Source of the DNA: an uncultured Pelagibacteraceae bacterium
GTDB taxonomy: Bacteria; Pseudomonadota; Alphaproteobacteria; Pelagibacterales; Pelagibacteraceae
Reading direction: 5' to 3'
Assembly: GCA_902521005.1 (NCBI GenBank)
Contig: CABYPZ010000007.1
Coordinates: 1-56,612 of the forward strand
Length of the DNA stretch: 56,612 bases
The position numbers and the translations under genes are program-made. Positions within the stretch are counted from its first letter, which is position 1. The number at the start of each line of letters is the position of its first letter. Under the pieces are notes generated by a model, which made no database searches, was not told the origin of the DNA, and was given only the letters and a program-made list of their open reading frames with translations. Of the stretch, positions 49,615-56,612 are shown piece after piece.

Positions 49615-50183
49615 GAGAGTTTGTAACCATCTTCAGTGCTAATTATAAATTCATTATTATTAAAAGCCTCATTTATTTTTTTTCTTAACCTATAGATATG
49701 GGTCTCAACTGTATGTGTCTCTAGTGTAACCCCATGACCCCAAACTTCCTTTTGTAGATTTTCTATCGTTTGACTATTGCTTGATTGATTTAAATATAAA
49801 ATTATATCAATTTCTCTTTCAGTTAATTTTAAGCTTTTATTATTGAAGGAAATTTTTCTAGAATTTAAATCTAATTGAAATTTATTAATCTTAATTTTGG
49901 ACTGATTTACAAATTTATTTTTTAGAAGATGAATATTAAATTTTTCAACAATATCTTTTATTTTTGAGGGACTTTCAGTGAGATAAATTGACCTTAAATT
50001 TAAATGATCTGGGATTTTCGTATTAGTAACTATTAAATAATTTCCATATTTTGACTCGGTTAAATTCTCTAGATCGTTTAAATTTCTAAATTCAAATAAT
50101 TCAAAATTAAAACTAACCTTTATTTCATTTAGAATTTTAAACAAAACTGGTATGTTAAAAATGATTAGACTTTGTTTATTCAT
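49611..50183 (-). CDS. OmpR-type winged-helix protein with degenerate receiver domain
   Basis: 190 residues. The C-terminal winged helix is clear: LTEREIDIILYL, EVWGHGVTLETHTVETHIYRL and TEDGYKLS. The N-terminal 100 residues look like a shrunken receiver domain with no aspartate at a phosphoacceptor position, so control by phosphorylation is unlikely. Alphaproteobacteria have a similar orphan regulator. It is followed by mini arfA and is divergent from an L,D-transpeptidase gene (13 bp between the starts), which it might control. Confidence 0.85.
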   Translation of the reverse strand: MNKQSLIIFNIPVLFKILNEIKVSFNFELFEFRNLNDLENLTESKYGNYLIVTNTKIPDHLNLRSIYLTESPSKIKDIVEKFNIHLLKNKFVNQSKIKINKFQLDLNSRKISFNNKSLKLTEREIDIILYLNQSSNSQTIENLQKEVWGHGVTLETHTVETHIYRLRKKINEAFNNNEFIISTEDGYKLS

Positions 50184-50196
50184 TTATGGATAATTT

Positions 50197-50688
50197 ATGA
50201 TAATTAGACTTAAAAATAAAGACACTCTTATTGTTGATCAGTTTAGATTCAAGTGTTGTGTAGGAAAAAATGGTCTCAAAAAAAATAGAGTAGAAGGTGA
50301 TTTTTCCACACCAAAAGGAAAATTTCTTTTAGAGAATTTATATTATAGAAAAGATAAAATTTTAAAGCCTGTAACTAAATTAGGTAAAATAAAAATAAAA
50401 AAAGAATTTGGTTGGTGTACCGATGTCAAAAATAATTTATATAACAAAAGATTTAAAATTAATAAGAAATTTAAACATGAAAAACTATTTAGGAAAGACT
50501 ATAAATATGATCTATTAATAGTACTAAGCTATAATAGAAAAAAAATTATTAAAGGAAAAGGCAGTGCAATATTTATTCACTTAACAAAAGACTATAAGGC
50601 CACAGCTGGATGCATAGCTTTAAAAAAAAATGATCTTCTTGCACTTTTAAAAGTAATTGATAAGAAAACAAAAATAATTATTAGCTAG
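50197..50688 (+). CDS. L,D-transpeptidase (YkuD) family protein
   Basis: 163 residues. The YkuD catalytic motif appears as FIHLTKDYKATAGCIAL, with histidine and cysteine 11 residues apart. No signal peptide is seen (it begins MIIRLKNKDTL), so export is uncertain, as for other alphaproteobacterial homologues of this short type. The family forms 3-3 crosslinks or attaches proteins to peptidoglycan. It is convergent with yggS; both stops share the palindrome CTAG. Confidence 0.85.
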   Translation: MIIRLKNKDTLIVDQFRFKCCVGKNGLKKNRVEGDFSTPKGKFLLENLYYRKDKILKPVTKLGKIKIKKEFGWCTDVKNNLYNKRFKINKKFKHEKLFRKDYKYDLLIVLSYNRKKIIKGKGSAIFIHLTKDYKATAGCIALKKNDLLALLKVIDKKTKIIIS

Positions 50689-51347
50689 GATCTTTCACCA
50701 AAAATTTTACTTCCAATCCTTAAAAAAGAAGATTTGAATTCTAAGGCATTTAAATAATCATTAGACATTCCCATACTAAGTTCTTTGTAACCAAGATCAG
50801 AATTTATTTTTTGCATATTTGAAAAATATAAATTTTGATTATTATCATCTGGTGGGATGCACATAGTTCCTAAAATATCTAAATCTAATTCTTTACAATA
50901 ATTAGTAAAATCATATAAATTTTTTAAACTAATTCCTGATTTTTGATCTTCAGAACCTATATTAATCTGAATAAATAATTTTAATCTTTTATTAATTTTT
51001 TTTTGCTCGTCAGAAATTTTTTTTGCAAGCTTCTCACTATCTAACGAATGAATAAAGTCAAATAATTTTACAGCAAATTTTACTTTATTTGTTTGTAATT
51101 TACCTATCATGTGTAGCCTGACTCTATTATTGTTTACTTTTATATCATTCCATTTTTCTAAAGCTTCTTGAACTTTATTTTCTCCAAAATGAATATGGCC
51201 ATGCTCTATTAGTGGATTAATATGATCAATTTTAAATGTTTTTGATACTGCTATTATTTTTGGATTATAATCGTTATAATTAAGATTATTTATTTTAGAT
51301 TGTATATTCTTTTCTAAATTAAGTAAGTTTTTAACAGTAATATGCAT
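50685..51347 (-). CDS. yggS: PLP homeostasis protein (YggS/PROSC family)
   Basis: Binds pyridoxal phosphate and keeps free PLP in balance. 220 residues; PLP lysine in KIIAVSKTF near 35, HFGENKVQEAL, HMIGKLQTNK, and a C-terminal SMGMSNDY and RIGSKIFGER. The ATG at 51347-51345 lies within ATGCAT, which also holds the start of the divergent thiE-like gene. Confidence 0.94.
   Translation of the reverse strand: MHITVKNLLNLEKNIQSKINNLNYNDYNPKIIAVSKTFKIDHINPLIEHGHIHFGENKVQEALEKWNDIKVNNNRVRLHMIGKLQTNKVKFAVKLFDFIHSLDSEKLAKKISDEQKKINKRLKLFIQINIGSEDQKSGISLKNLYDFTNYCKELDLDILGTMCIPPDDNNQNLYFSNMQKINSDLGYKELSMGMSNDYLNALEFKSSFLRIGSKIFGERS
51242..51271 (+). promoter_or_regulatory. candidate promoter for the thiE-like gene inside yggS
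   Basis: TTGATA (51242-51247), 18 bp, TATAAT (51266-51271), directed toward the thiE-like ATG 71 nt further on. It would lie inside the yggS coding sequence, as required by the zero-length intergenic space. Chance match cannot be ruled out. Confidence 0.35.
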
Positions 51348-51899
51348 ATTATTAAATTAAAAAAATTTTACTTTATCAATAAACTAAATTTTAAAAACTT
51401 AAATAAACTAAATAAAAATGTTTCAATTATATATAGAAAATATTCAGGAAATATTGATGAAAAAGAGATAATTAAAATAAAAAAAATATGTAAAAAACAA
51501 AAAAGAGAGTTTTTTATCTCCAACCAAATTAAATTAGCTTTAAAACTCTCACTGGATGGTGTTTATTTGCCGTCTTTTAATAAAAGCCTTAAGCATAATA
51601 TCTATGGGTTAAAGAAGAATTTTCAGATTATTGGATCTGCACATAATATCAAAGAAATTAAGGAAAAAGAATTACAGGGTGTTAAAGTTATTTTTCTTGC
51701 TCCCTTATTTAAAAAAGAAAAAAAATGGTTAGGCATAAACAAGTTTAATTTTTTGTCCAATCAGACTAATCAAAAGATAGTTGCTTTGGGTGGTATCTCA
51801 AAACAAAACTTAAAGAAATTACATTTGCTTAAAATTTTTGGTTTTGCTGGAATAAGTTATTTTGAGCAAAAAAAAACGGCCCCAAAAAGGGGCCGTTAA
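51342..51899 (+). CDS. ThiE/TenI-family protein, probably non-canonical
   Basis: 185 residues in the TIM-barrel thiamine phosphate synthase/TenI family: LSLDGVYLPS replaces the ThiE GVHLGQ region, FLAPLFKKEKK replaces the P-x-F-x-T-x-T-K phosphate loop, and VALGGISKQNL is the conserved late glycine motif. The loss of the threonines argues against full thiamine phosphate synthase activity. Its last codons (ending APKRGR, TAA) are encoded by the porin terminator hairpin. ATGCAT at its start is shared with yggS. Confidence 0.75.
   Translation: MHIIKLKKFYFINKLNFKNLNKLNKNVSIIYRKYSGNIDEKEIIKIKKICKKQKREFFISNQIKLALKLSLDGVYLPSFNKSLKHNIYGLKKNFQIIGSAHNIKEIKEKELQGVKVIFLAPLFKKEKKWLGINKFNFLSNQTNQKIVALGGISKQNLKKLHLLKIFGFAGISYFEQKKTAPKRGR
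51868..51897 (-). terminator. intrinsic terminator of the porin gene
   Basis: AACGGCCCC-AAAAA-GGGGCCGTT (51875-51897) forms a 9-bp stem with a 5-nt loop, followed on the minus strand by nine T residues (51868-51876). It lies 27 bp after the porin stop and overlaps the last codons of the opposite thiE-like gene. Confidence 0.9.
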
Positions 51900-51924
51900 T
51901 ATTCTTTAAATTTCTAAGTTAAAC

Positions 51925-52854
51925 TTAGAATGCGATCGACATAGTGATGTGTTTATCTTCATCACTTGCACTAGCTGATCCACCTTGGTTATCAAGTTTA
52001 GATACTCTTCCTGAAAAGCTGATTGAACCCATAGAGTAAGAAGCTTGAATACCTGAGTGTTCTTCATCAGAAGAAGATCCAGAGAAATCAGTTTCTTGTC
52101 TTAGGTAACCGATAGTGAAGTCGTCGTTTACGTTGTAAGTTACACCCATGTAAACACCTTCTTCGTTTTCAGTTGTACCTTCTGTTTCAACATCAGTTAT
52201 CTGTAAACCAAAAGTTAATCCACCTGTTGCATATTTAGCACCAAATGTTGTTGACTCAACTTCTGCAGTACCGCCTGTTGCAGTCATACCAGTACCAACT
52301 GCTAATGTTAAACCATCAACACCTGTGTAAGTAACACCGTAAGTATTGTCAGTTCCACCAGCTGATGTGTTTCTAGCTGCTTCAACAGATAGAGTTATAC
52401 CACCGTCTAAAGCTAATTTGTAACCTAAGTTACCTACGTCTTGTGCAGATCTTGCAACACCGTAAGATACTGTGTCAGTACCTACAGCAGAGTAGATAGC
52501 TGTATCAACAGCAGGAACCATGTTTGATGCAATATCGATACCGTAACCACTGTTACTTTCACCGTATGCGAACTCACCCATGTCTCCCATGTCTAATTTA
52601 AGTTGCTCATCATCAAACGCACCACCATCTAATTCATATTTGATTGATGCTGTGAAACCGTTATCTAATTCACCTGATCCAGTGAAAGTAACAGAGTCAC
52701 CCATTGTAAACGCTTGTCCGTTTACAGCGTCGTCGTCTTCTGATGTATAACTTAAAGCCCAGCTACCAGAAGCAGAAAGCTCTGCTGAATGAGCAGCTGT
52801 AGCAACCATAGATCCTGCAAGTGCAGTTAATCCAAGTTTTTTAATGTTATCCAT
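51925..52854 (-). CDS. outer-membrane porin (alphaproteobacterial general porin)
   Basis: 309 residues: signal peptide ending AAHSA, then an acidic beta-barrel with alternating strands and a final phenylalanine (MSIAF) for BAM recognition. Base use is less AT-rich than neighbours, and a clear Shine-Dalgarno (AGGAGA) and a strong terminator are present, all expected of a very highly expressed gene. Acidic residues are abundant. Homologous porins are prominent in marine alphaproteobacterial proteomes. Substrate unknown. Confidence 0.9.
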   Translation of the reverse strand: MDNIKKLGLTALAGSMVATAAHSAELSASGSWALSYTSEDDDAVNGQAFTMGDSVTFTGSGELDNGFTASIKYELDGGAFDDEQLKLDMGDMGEFAYGESNSGYGIDIASNMVPAVDTAIYSAVGTDTVSYGVARSAQDVGNLGYKLALDGGITLSVEAARNTSAGGTDNTYGVTYTGVDGLTLAVGTGMTATGGTAEVESTTFGAKYATGGLTFGLQITDVETEGTTENEEGVYMGVTYNVNDDFTIGYLRQETDFSGSSSDEEHSGIQASYSMGSISFSGRVSKLDNQGGSASASDEDKHITMSIAF

Positions 52855-52858
52855 TATG

Positions 52859-52890
52859 TCTCCTATTTGTTTGTTTTATAATTAATTATA
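52859..52890 (-). promoter_or_regulatory. porin Shine-Dalgarno and candidate -10 box
   Basis: On the minus strand AGGAGA (52859-52864) stands 4 nt before the porin ATG, one of the few strong ribosome binding sites seen here. TATAAT (52885-52890) would give a leader of about 24 nt. No good -35 box is seen; a T-run occupies its place. The whole 213-bp gap to the divergent DUF3576 gene holds no other gene that I can support. Confidence 0.5.
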
Positions 52891-53067
52891 AACAGGGTAG
52901 TAATAACAAAAAAAAGTTAGATTTTTCGCTATAAATCTTAATTTTTTGCTTTTTTTTACTAATATGTTGCATTTTTGCATCATAATATTATTCCCAATTT
53001 TACTTGGTTTTTTGAAGTTTTTAATTATCATGTTTATACAACATAGATATAAAAAATCTTTATAACC

Positions 53068-53649
53068 ATGATTAGAAAAAATACCCCTTTTTTAAGACTA
53101 TTTTCTACTTTTTTTTTGATAATTTTTTTAAGTTCCTGTGGTCCATTTAAACCCGCTCCATCTGATGCAAGAAAAGTACCTCCAAATGTCAACGAAAGAG
53201 TAAGAAAAAATATCGAAGAAGGAAGAGGTTTTAGATTAATGGGTGGTCAAAAAAAAGGTGGAACTTTTGATTTTGCAAGCTCTAATGAGCTTTGGAGAGC
53301 CTCATTGGACACAATAGACTTTATGCCACTTTTATCAGCAAATTATAGTGGAGGCATAATAATAACTGATTGGTATTCGGATGGAAAAAATCAGGGAGAG
53401 TCAATAAAAATTTCTATACGTTTTTTAACTAATGAAATTCGTTCTGATTCTTTGGATGTTAAAGTTTTTATAAAAAAATGTAAATCTTTAGAAAATTGTT
53501 TAGTAACAGAAACTAAAGGAGTTTTGATTTCTGAACTTAAGAAAAAAATTCTTTATCAAGCATCAGTTTATAAAAAAGAAAATGATAAGAAAAACTTTAA
53601 ACCTTACGATAATACTAGCAAACCTAACGATAGAAAAAAGAAAAAGTAA
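53068..53649 (+). CDS. DUF3576-type lipoprotein
   Basis: 193 residues: signal sequence with lipobox LSSC (C25), a proline-rich start and a domain with ELWRASLDTIDFMPLLSANYSGG and ITDWYSDGKN, typical of the alphaproteobacterial DUF3576 family. A lysine-rich tail ends it. Its fixed place before leuS and lptE suggests a role at the outer membrane. Exact function unknown. Confidence 0.88.
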   Translation: MIRKNTPFLRLFSTFFLIIFLSSCGPFKPAPSDARKVPPNVNERVRKNIEEGRGFRLMGGQKKGGTFDFASSNELWRASLDTIDFMPLLSANYSGGIIITDWYSDGKNQGESIKISIRFLTNEIRSDSLDVKVFIKKCKSLENCLVTETKGVLISELKKKILYQASVYKKENDKKNFKPYDNTSKPNDRKKKK

Positions 53650-53665
53650 AGGTTAGTAACTTAAA

Positions 53666-56206
53666 GTGAGTAGATATAATTTTAAAGTTGTTGAAGATAA
53701 ATGGCAAAAATTTTGGGAAGATAATAATTCATTTAAGTCTGAAGTAAATAAATCAAAAAAGAAATTTTACTGCTTGGAAATGTTTCCATATCCATCTGGA
53801 AAAGTTCATATGGGACATGTGAGAAACTATACAATTGGTGACATTTTATCCAGATATAAGACAATGGAAGGTTTCAATGTTTTACATCCTATGGGGTGGG
53901 ACTCTTTTGGAATGCCAGCTGAAAACGCAGCTAAAGAAAATAATCTTGATCCAAAAGTTTGGACAGAAAAAAATATTTCTACTATGAAAAATCAACTTAA
54001 AAAACTTGGATTATCAATAGACTGGGATAGGGAAATTTCAACTTGTTCAAATGACTATTATAAGCATCAGCAACTTTTTTTTCTAGAACTATATGAAAAA
54101 GGATTAGTTTATAAAAAAGAGAACTATGTAAATTGGGATCCTATTGATGAAACTGTTTTAGCGAATGAACAAGTTATTGATGGTAAAGGTTGGAGATCTG
54201 GAGCTATAGTTGAAAGAAAGAAATTAAGTCAATGGTTTTTCAATATTTCAAAATTTTCTGAAGATTTATTAAAAGGTCTCGACGAGCTTGAAAATTGGCC
54301 AAATAAAGTAAAAGTGATGCAAAAAAACTGGATTGGAAAATCTTTTGGTTGTGAAATCGATTTCAAAATTGAAGGAGATTTGCCAGTTAATAATATTAAG
54401 TGTTTTACCACCAGGCCTGATACTTTATTTGGTTTTTCTTTTTTAGCTGTTTCAGTTGATCATCCAATATCTAAGTTTTTCAAAGACCAGCCAGACTTTA
54501 AAAAGTTCAGAGAAGACTGCTCAAAAACCGGTACTACAGAAGAATCTATAGCTCAGGGTGATAAAATTGGATTTAAAACTAACTTGTTTGCCATTAACCC
54601 TCTTAATAACGATCAAAAGGTTCCTGTTTTTTTTGCTAACTTTGTGCTGATGGATTATGGACTTGGAGCTGTTTTTGGTTGTCCTGCTCACGATCAGAGA
54701 GATCTAGATTTTGCGAATAAATATAATTTATCTATTAAAACTGTAGTTCAACCAAATGACTCAATTGATGAACTTGTGGTTAAAAAAGAAGCATATACTG
54801 GTGGAGGCAAAATAATTAATTCAGAGTTTTTAAATGGTTTAAATGTTCCTGATGAGTCAATTATTAAAACTATTGAAATTCTAGAAAAGAAAAAATTAGG
54901 TACGAAAAAAATTAATTTTAGATTGAAAGACTGGGGTGTATCAAGACAAAGATATTGGGGATGTCCAATTCCGGTTGCCTATGATAATAATGGCAATGTT
55001 TTCAAAATTCCAAAAGAAGATTTGCCAGTTTTGTTACCTGAAAATATTAATTTAAAAACAAAAGGTAATCCTTTAGATGTTCAAAAAGAATGGAAGTCAG
55101 TAAAAATTAATTCAGAATTATTAACCAGAGAAACTGATACTCTTGATACATTTGTTGACTCATCATGGTATTTCTTGAGATTTTGTTCACCACACAATAG
55201 CTCTTATGGATTTAACTCTGATGAAATTAATTATTGGATGCCTGTAGATCAATATATAGGAGGTGTGGAACATGCAATTCTCCATCTGCTTTATTCTAGA
55301 TTTTTTATGAGAGCGATAAATTATAAGAATGAAAATTTTGAAATAAAGGAACCTTTTCAAGGGTTATTTACCCAGGGAATGGTATGTCATGAAACATATA
55401 AGGATGAAAAAAATAATTGGCTAGCTCCTGACGAAATTGAGTCCGAAAATGGTAAAGATTTTTTTATAAAGAAATCTAAGAAAAAAGTAATTGTTGGACC
55501 TTCTGAATCAATGTCAAAATCAAAAAAAAATACGATTGATCCAGAAAAAATTATAGAAAGTTATGGGGCAGATTCCGTAAGATTGTTTATAATATCTGAT
55601 AGTCCTCCAGAAAAAGATGTTCAATGGTCGGAGCAAGGAATGAATGCATCTTATAAATTTATTCAAAAACTATGGGATTTACATATAAAAATTAAGTCTA
55701 AAATAAGTGAGAAAAATTCTTCAGATGCAGATTTAGAGATCACAAAATTTACTCATCTACTAGTCGATAAGATCAAGTATAACTTAGATAAATTCAACTA
55801 TAATGTTATTGTTGCTAATATGTATGAAACATATAACTTTTTAATTAAAAAGATAAATATGCCTTTAAATGGAGAAAAACTAAAAGAGAATTATATAAAA
55901 ATTTTATCAGCATTTTCCCCGGTAATACCACACTTTACGTCTGAGTGCTTTGAAGATATAAATTTGAAAACTTTTCAAAGTTGGCCACAAATAGATAAGA
56001 AACTTCTTGAAAAAACAACTATACAATTTGTTATACAAATAAATGGAAAAAAAAGAGGATCTTTAGAGGTAGACAAAGATATTTCAGAGGAGGATATAAT
56101 TAAAAAAATACAATCTGAAAATTCTTTAAAAAAAATATTTTTAAATAAAAATATTGATAAAAAATTTTTTGTTAAAAATAGATTAATTAATTTTCTTATA
56201 TCATGA
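53666..56206 (+). CDS. leuS: leucyl-tRNA synthetase
   Basis: 846 residues from a GTG at 53666. Class I synthetase: [14 protein letters not shown] (HIGH motif), an editing domain in the middle ([17 protein letters not shown]), [13 protein letters not shown], and the KMSKS variant MSKSKKN. 16 bp follow the DUF3576 stop, and its TGA overlaps the lptE ATG (ATGA). Confidence 0.97.
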   Translation: MSRYNFKVVEDKWQKFWEDNNSFKSEVNKSKKKFYCLEMFPYPSGKVHMGHVRNYTIGDILSRYKTMEGFNVLHPMGWDSFGMPAENAAKENNLDPKVWTEKNISTMKNQLKKLGLSIDWDREISTCSNDYYKHQQLFFLELYEKGLVYKKENYVNWDPIDETVLANEQVIDGKGWRSGAIVERKKLSQWFFNISKFSEDLLKGLDELENWPNKVKVMQKNWIGKSFGCEIDFKIEGDLPVNNIKCFTTRPDTLFGFSFLAVSVDHPISKFFKDQPDFKKFREDCSKTGTTEESIAQGDKIGFKTNLFAINPLNNDQKVPVFFANFVLMDYGLGAVFGCPAHDQRDLDFANKYNLSIKTVVQPNDSIDELVVKKEAYTGGGKIINSEFLNGLNVPDESIIKTIEILEKKKLGTKKINFRLKDWGVSRQRYWGCPIPVAYDNNGNVFKIPKEDLPVLLPENINLKTKGNPLDVQKEWKSVKINSELLTRETDTLDTFVDSSWYFLRFCSPHNSSYGFNSDEINYWMPVDQYIGGVEHAILHLLYSRFFMRAINYKNENFEIKEPFQGLFTQGMVCHETYKDEKNNWLAPDEIESENGKDFFIKKSKKKVIVGPSESMSKSKKNTIDPEKIIESYGADSVRLFIISDSPPEKDVQWSEQGMNASYKFIQKLWDLHIKIKSKISEKNSSDADLEITKFTHLLVDKIKYNLDKFNYNVIVANMYETYNFLIKKINMPLNGEKLKENYIKILSAFSPVIPHFTSECFEDINLKTFQSWPQIDKKLLEKTTIQFVIQINGKKRGSLEVDKDISEEDIIKKIQSENSLKKIFLNKNIDKKFFVKNRLINFLIS

Positions 56207-56612
56207 TTAAAAAATTATTAATTTTAAGTTTACTTTTTTTATACGCATGTTCGGGGTACACACCTATTTTTTCAAAAAAAACAAATTATAAATTTAATTC
56301 TATAGAACTAAATGGTGAAGATAGACTGAACCAAATTCTTTATAGAAATATTAAAAGTCTTGAAAATGAAAATGCTGAAAATATTCTATTTCTGAGTTTA
56401 AAAATTAATACTCAAAGGACCAAAAAAATTCACTCAAAAGATGCCAAAGGAGACCCTAACAAATATAAAATGGAGATCCAAACATCACTTGAGGTTGATT
56501 TAAATAATAATACAGCTGGTAAAAAAGATTTCATAGTGTCAGAGATTTATGATGATTTTGATAGTCAATTTGAACTAAATAAATATGAAAAAAAAATAAT
56601 GGATATAATGAC
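56203..56612 (+). CDS. lptE: LPS-assembly lipoprotein LptE (3'-truncated by window edge)
   Basis: About 136 codons are visible without a stop. Signal with lipobox YAC (C16) followed by SGYTPIF, then YRNIKSL and a beta-rich region with LKINTQR. LptE plugs LptD to insert lipopolysaccharide in the outer membrane. The place after leuS and the lipobox followed by GYTP are typical for alphaproteobacterial LptE. The end is outside the window. Confidence 0.85.
   Translation, partial: MIKKLLILSLLFLYACSGYTPIFSKKTNYKFNSIELNGEDRLNQILYRNIKSLENENAENILFLSLKINTQRTKKIHSKDAKGDPNKYKMEIQTSLEVDLNNNTAGKKDFIVSEIYDDFDSQFELNKYEKKIMDIM

Noticed and set aside
52855-53067. Small RNA gene upstream of the porin
   Set aside because: The gap shows only AT-rich promoter-like sequence and homopolymer runs; no terminator or stable fold is seen.

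Overview
The window is about 56.6 kb of very AT-rich, densely packed chromosome. It carries alphaproteobacterial gene orders (irr-fabA-fabB-fabI; mutM-ubiE-ubiB-coaBC-dut; murJ-trpS-nfu-tsaB-fur-miaB-phoH-ybeY-lnt-metK-nusA-infB-rbfA-rpsO-pnp; DUF3576-leuS-lptE). Short spacers, many 1-4 nt gene overlaps, shortened proteins and genes missing from otherwise conserved operons all point to a streamlined marine SAR11 (Pelagibacterales) bacterium. This assignment comes from gene content and composition, not from a database search. I see no rRNA, tRNA, insertion sequence, prophage or CRISPR array.

Layout. 1-3.3 kb: end of argH, a tiny lipoprotein, lysA and plsC (+). 3.3-7.3 kb: dnaN, dnaA, rpsT and mutM (-). 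7.3-12.4 kb: ubiE-ubiB-coaBC-dut-E1-like-SH3 operon (+). 12.4-19.1 kb: a redox and iron block with katG and irr (-), then fabA-fabB-fabI, a 36-residue basic peptide, a Tat-type MsrB and a cupredoxin (+). 19.1-37.2 kb: a long minus-strand series from murJ to pnp that keeps the alphaproteobacterial order but lacks several usual members; a divergent polysaccharide deacetylase interrupts it. 37.3-42.8 kb: malic enzyme, then a BON lipoprotein, rsmI, an LpoA-like protein and rdgB, recalling the E. coli rsmI-lpoA-dolP region. 42.8-47.1 kb: grpE-dnaK-dnaJ plus two small membrane proteins. 47.1-51.9 kb: dapB, nth and a PfkB sugar/nucleoside kinase; a mini ArfA coupled to a winged-helix regulator; an L,D-transpeptidase; YggS; and a ThiE/TenI-like protein. 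51.9-56.6 kb: a porin with its terminator, a DUF3576 lipoprotein, leuS and the start of lptE.

The most interesting points are these. (1) A 35-codon gene not usually annotated matches the functional core of the ribosome-rescue factor ArfA. (2) A near-perfect Irr iron-control element overlaps the katG promoter, immediately downstream of irr. (3) An intrinsic terminator lies 13 nt before the nusA start codon, suggesting autoregulation by attenuation. (4) A stop codon cuts rpsT seven codons before an apparent ancestral end. (5) yggS and the thiE-like gene start head-to-head on one shared ATGCAT. (6) The murJ-to-pnp series has lost genes at many positions, and TsaB keeps only its N-terminal lobe.
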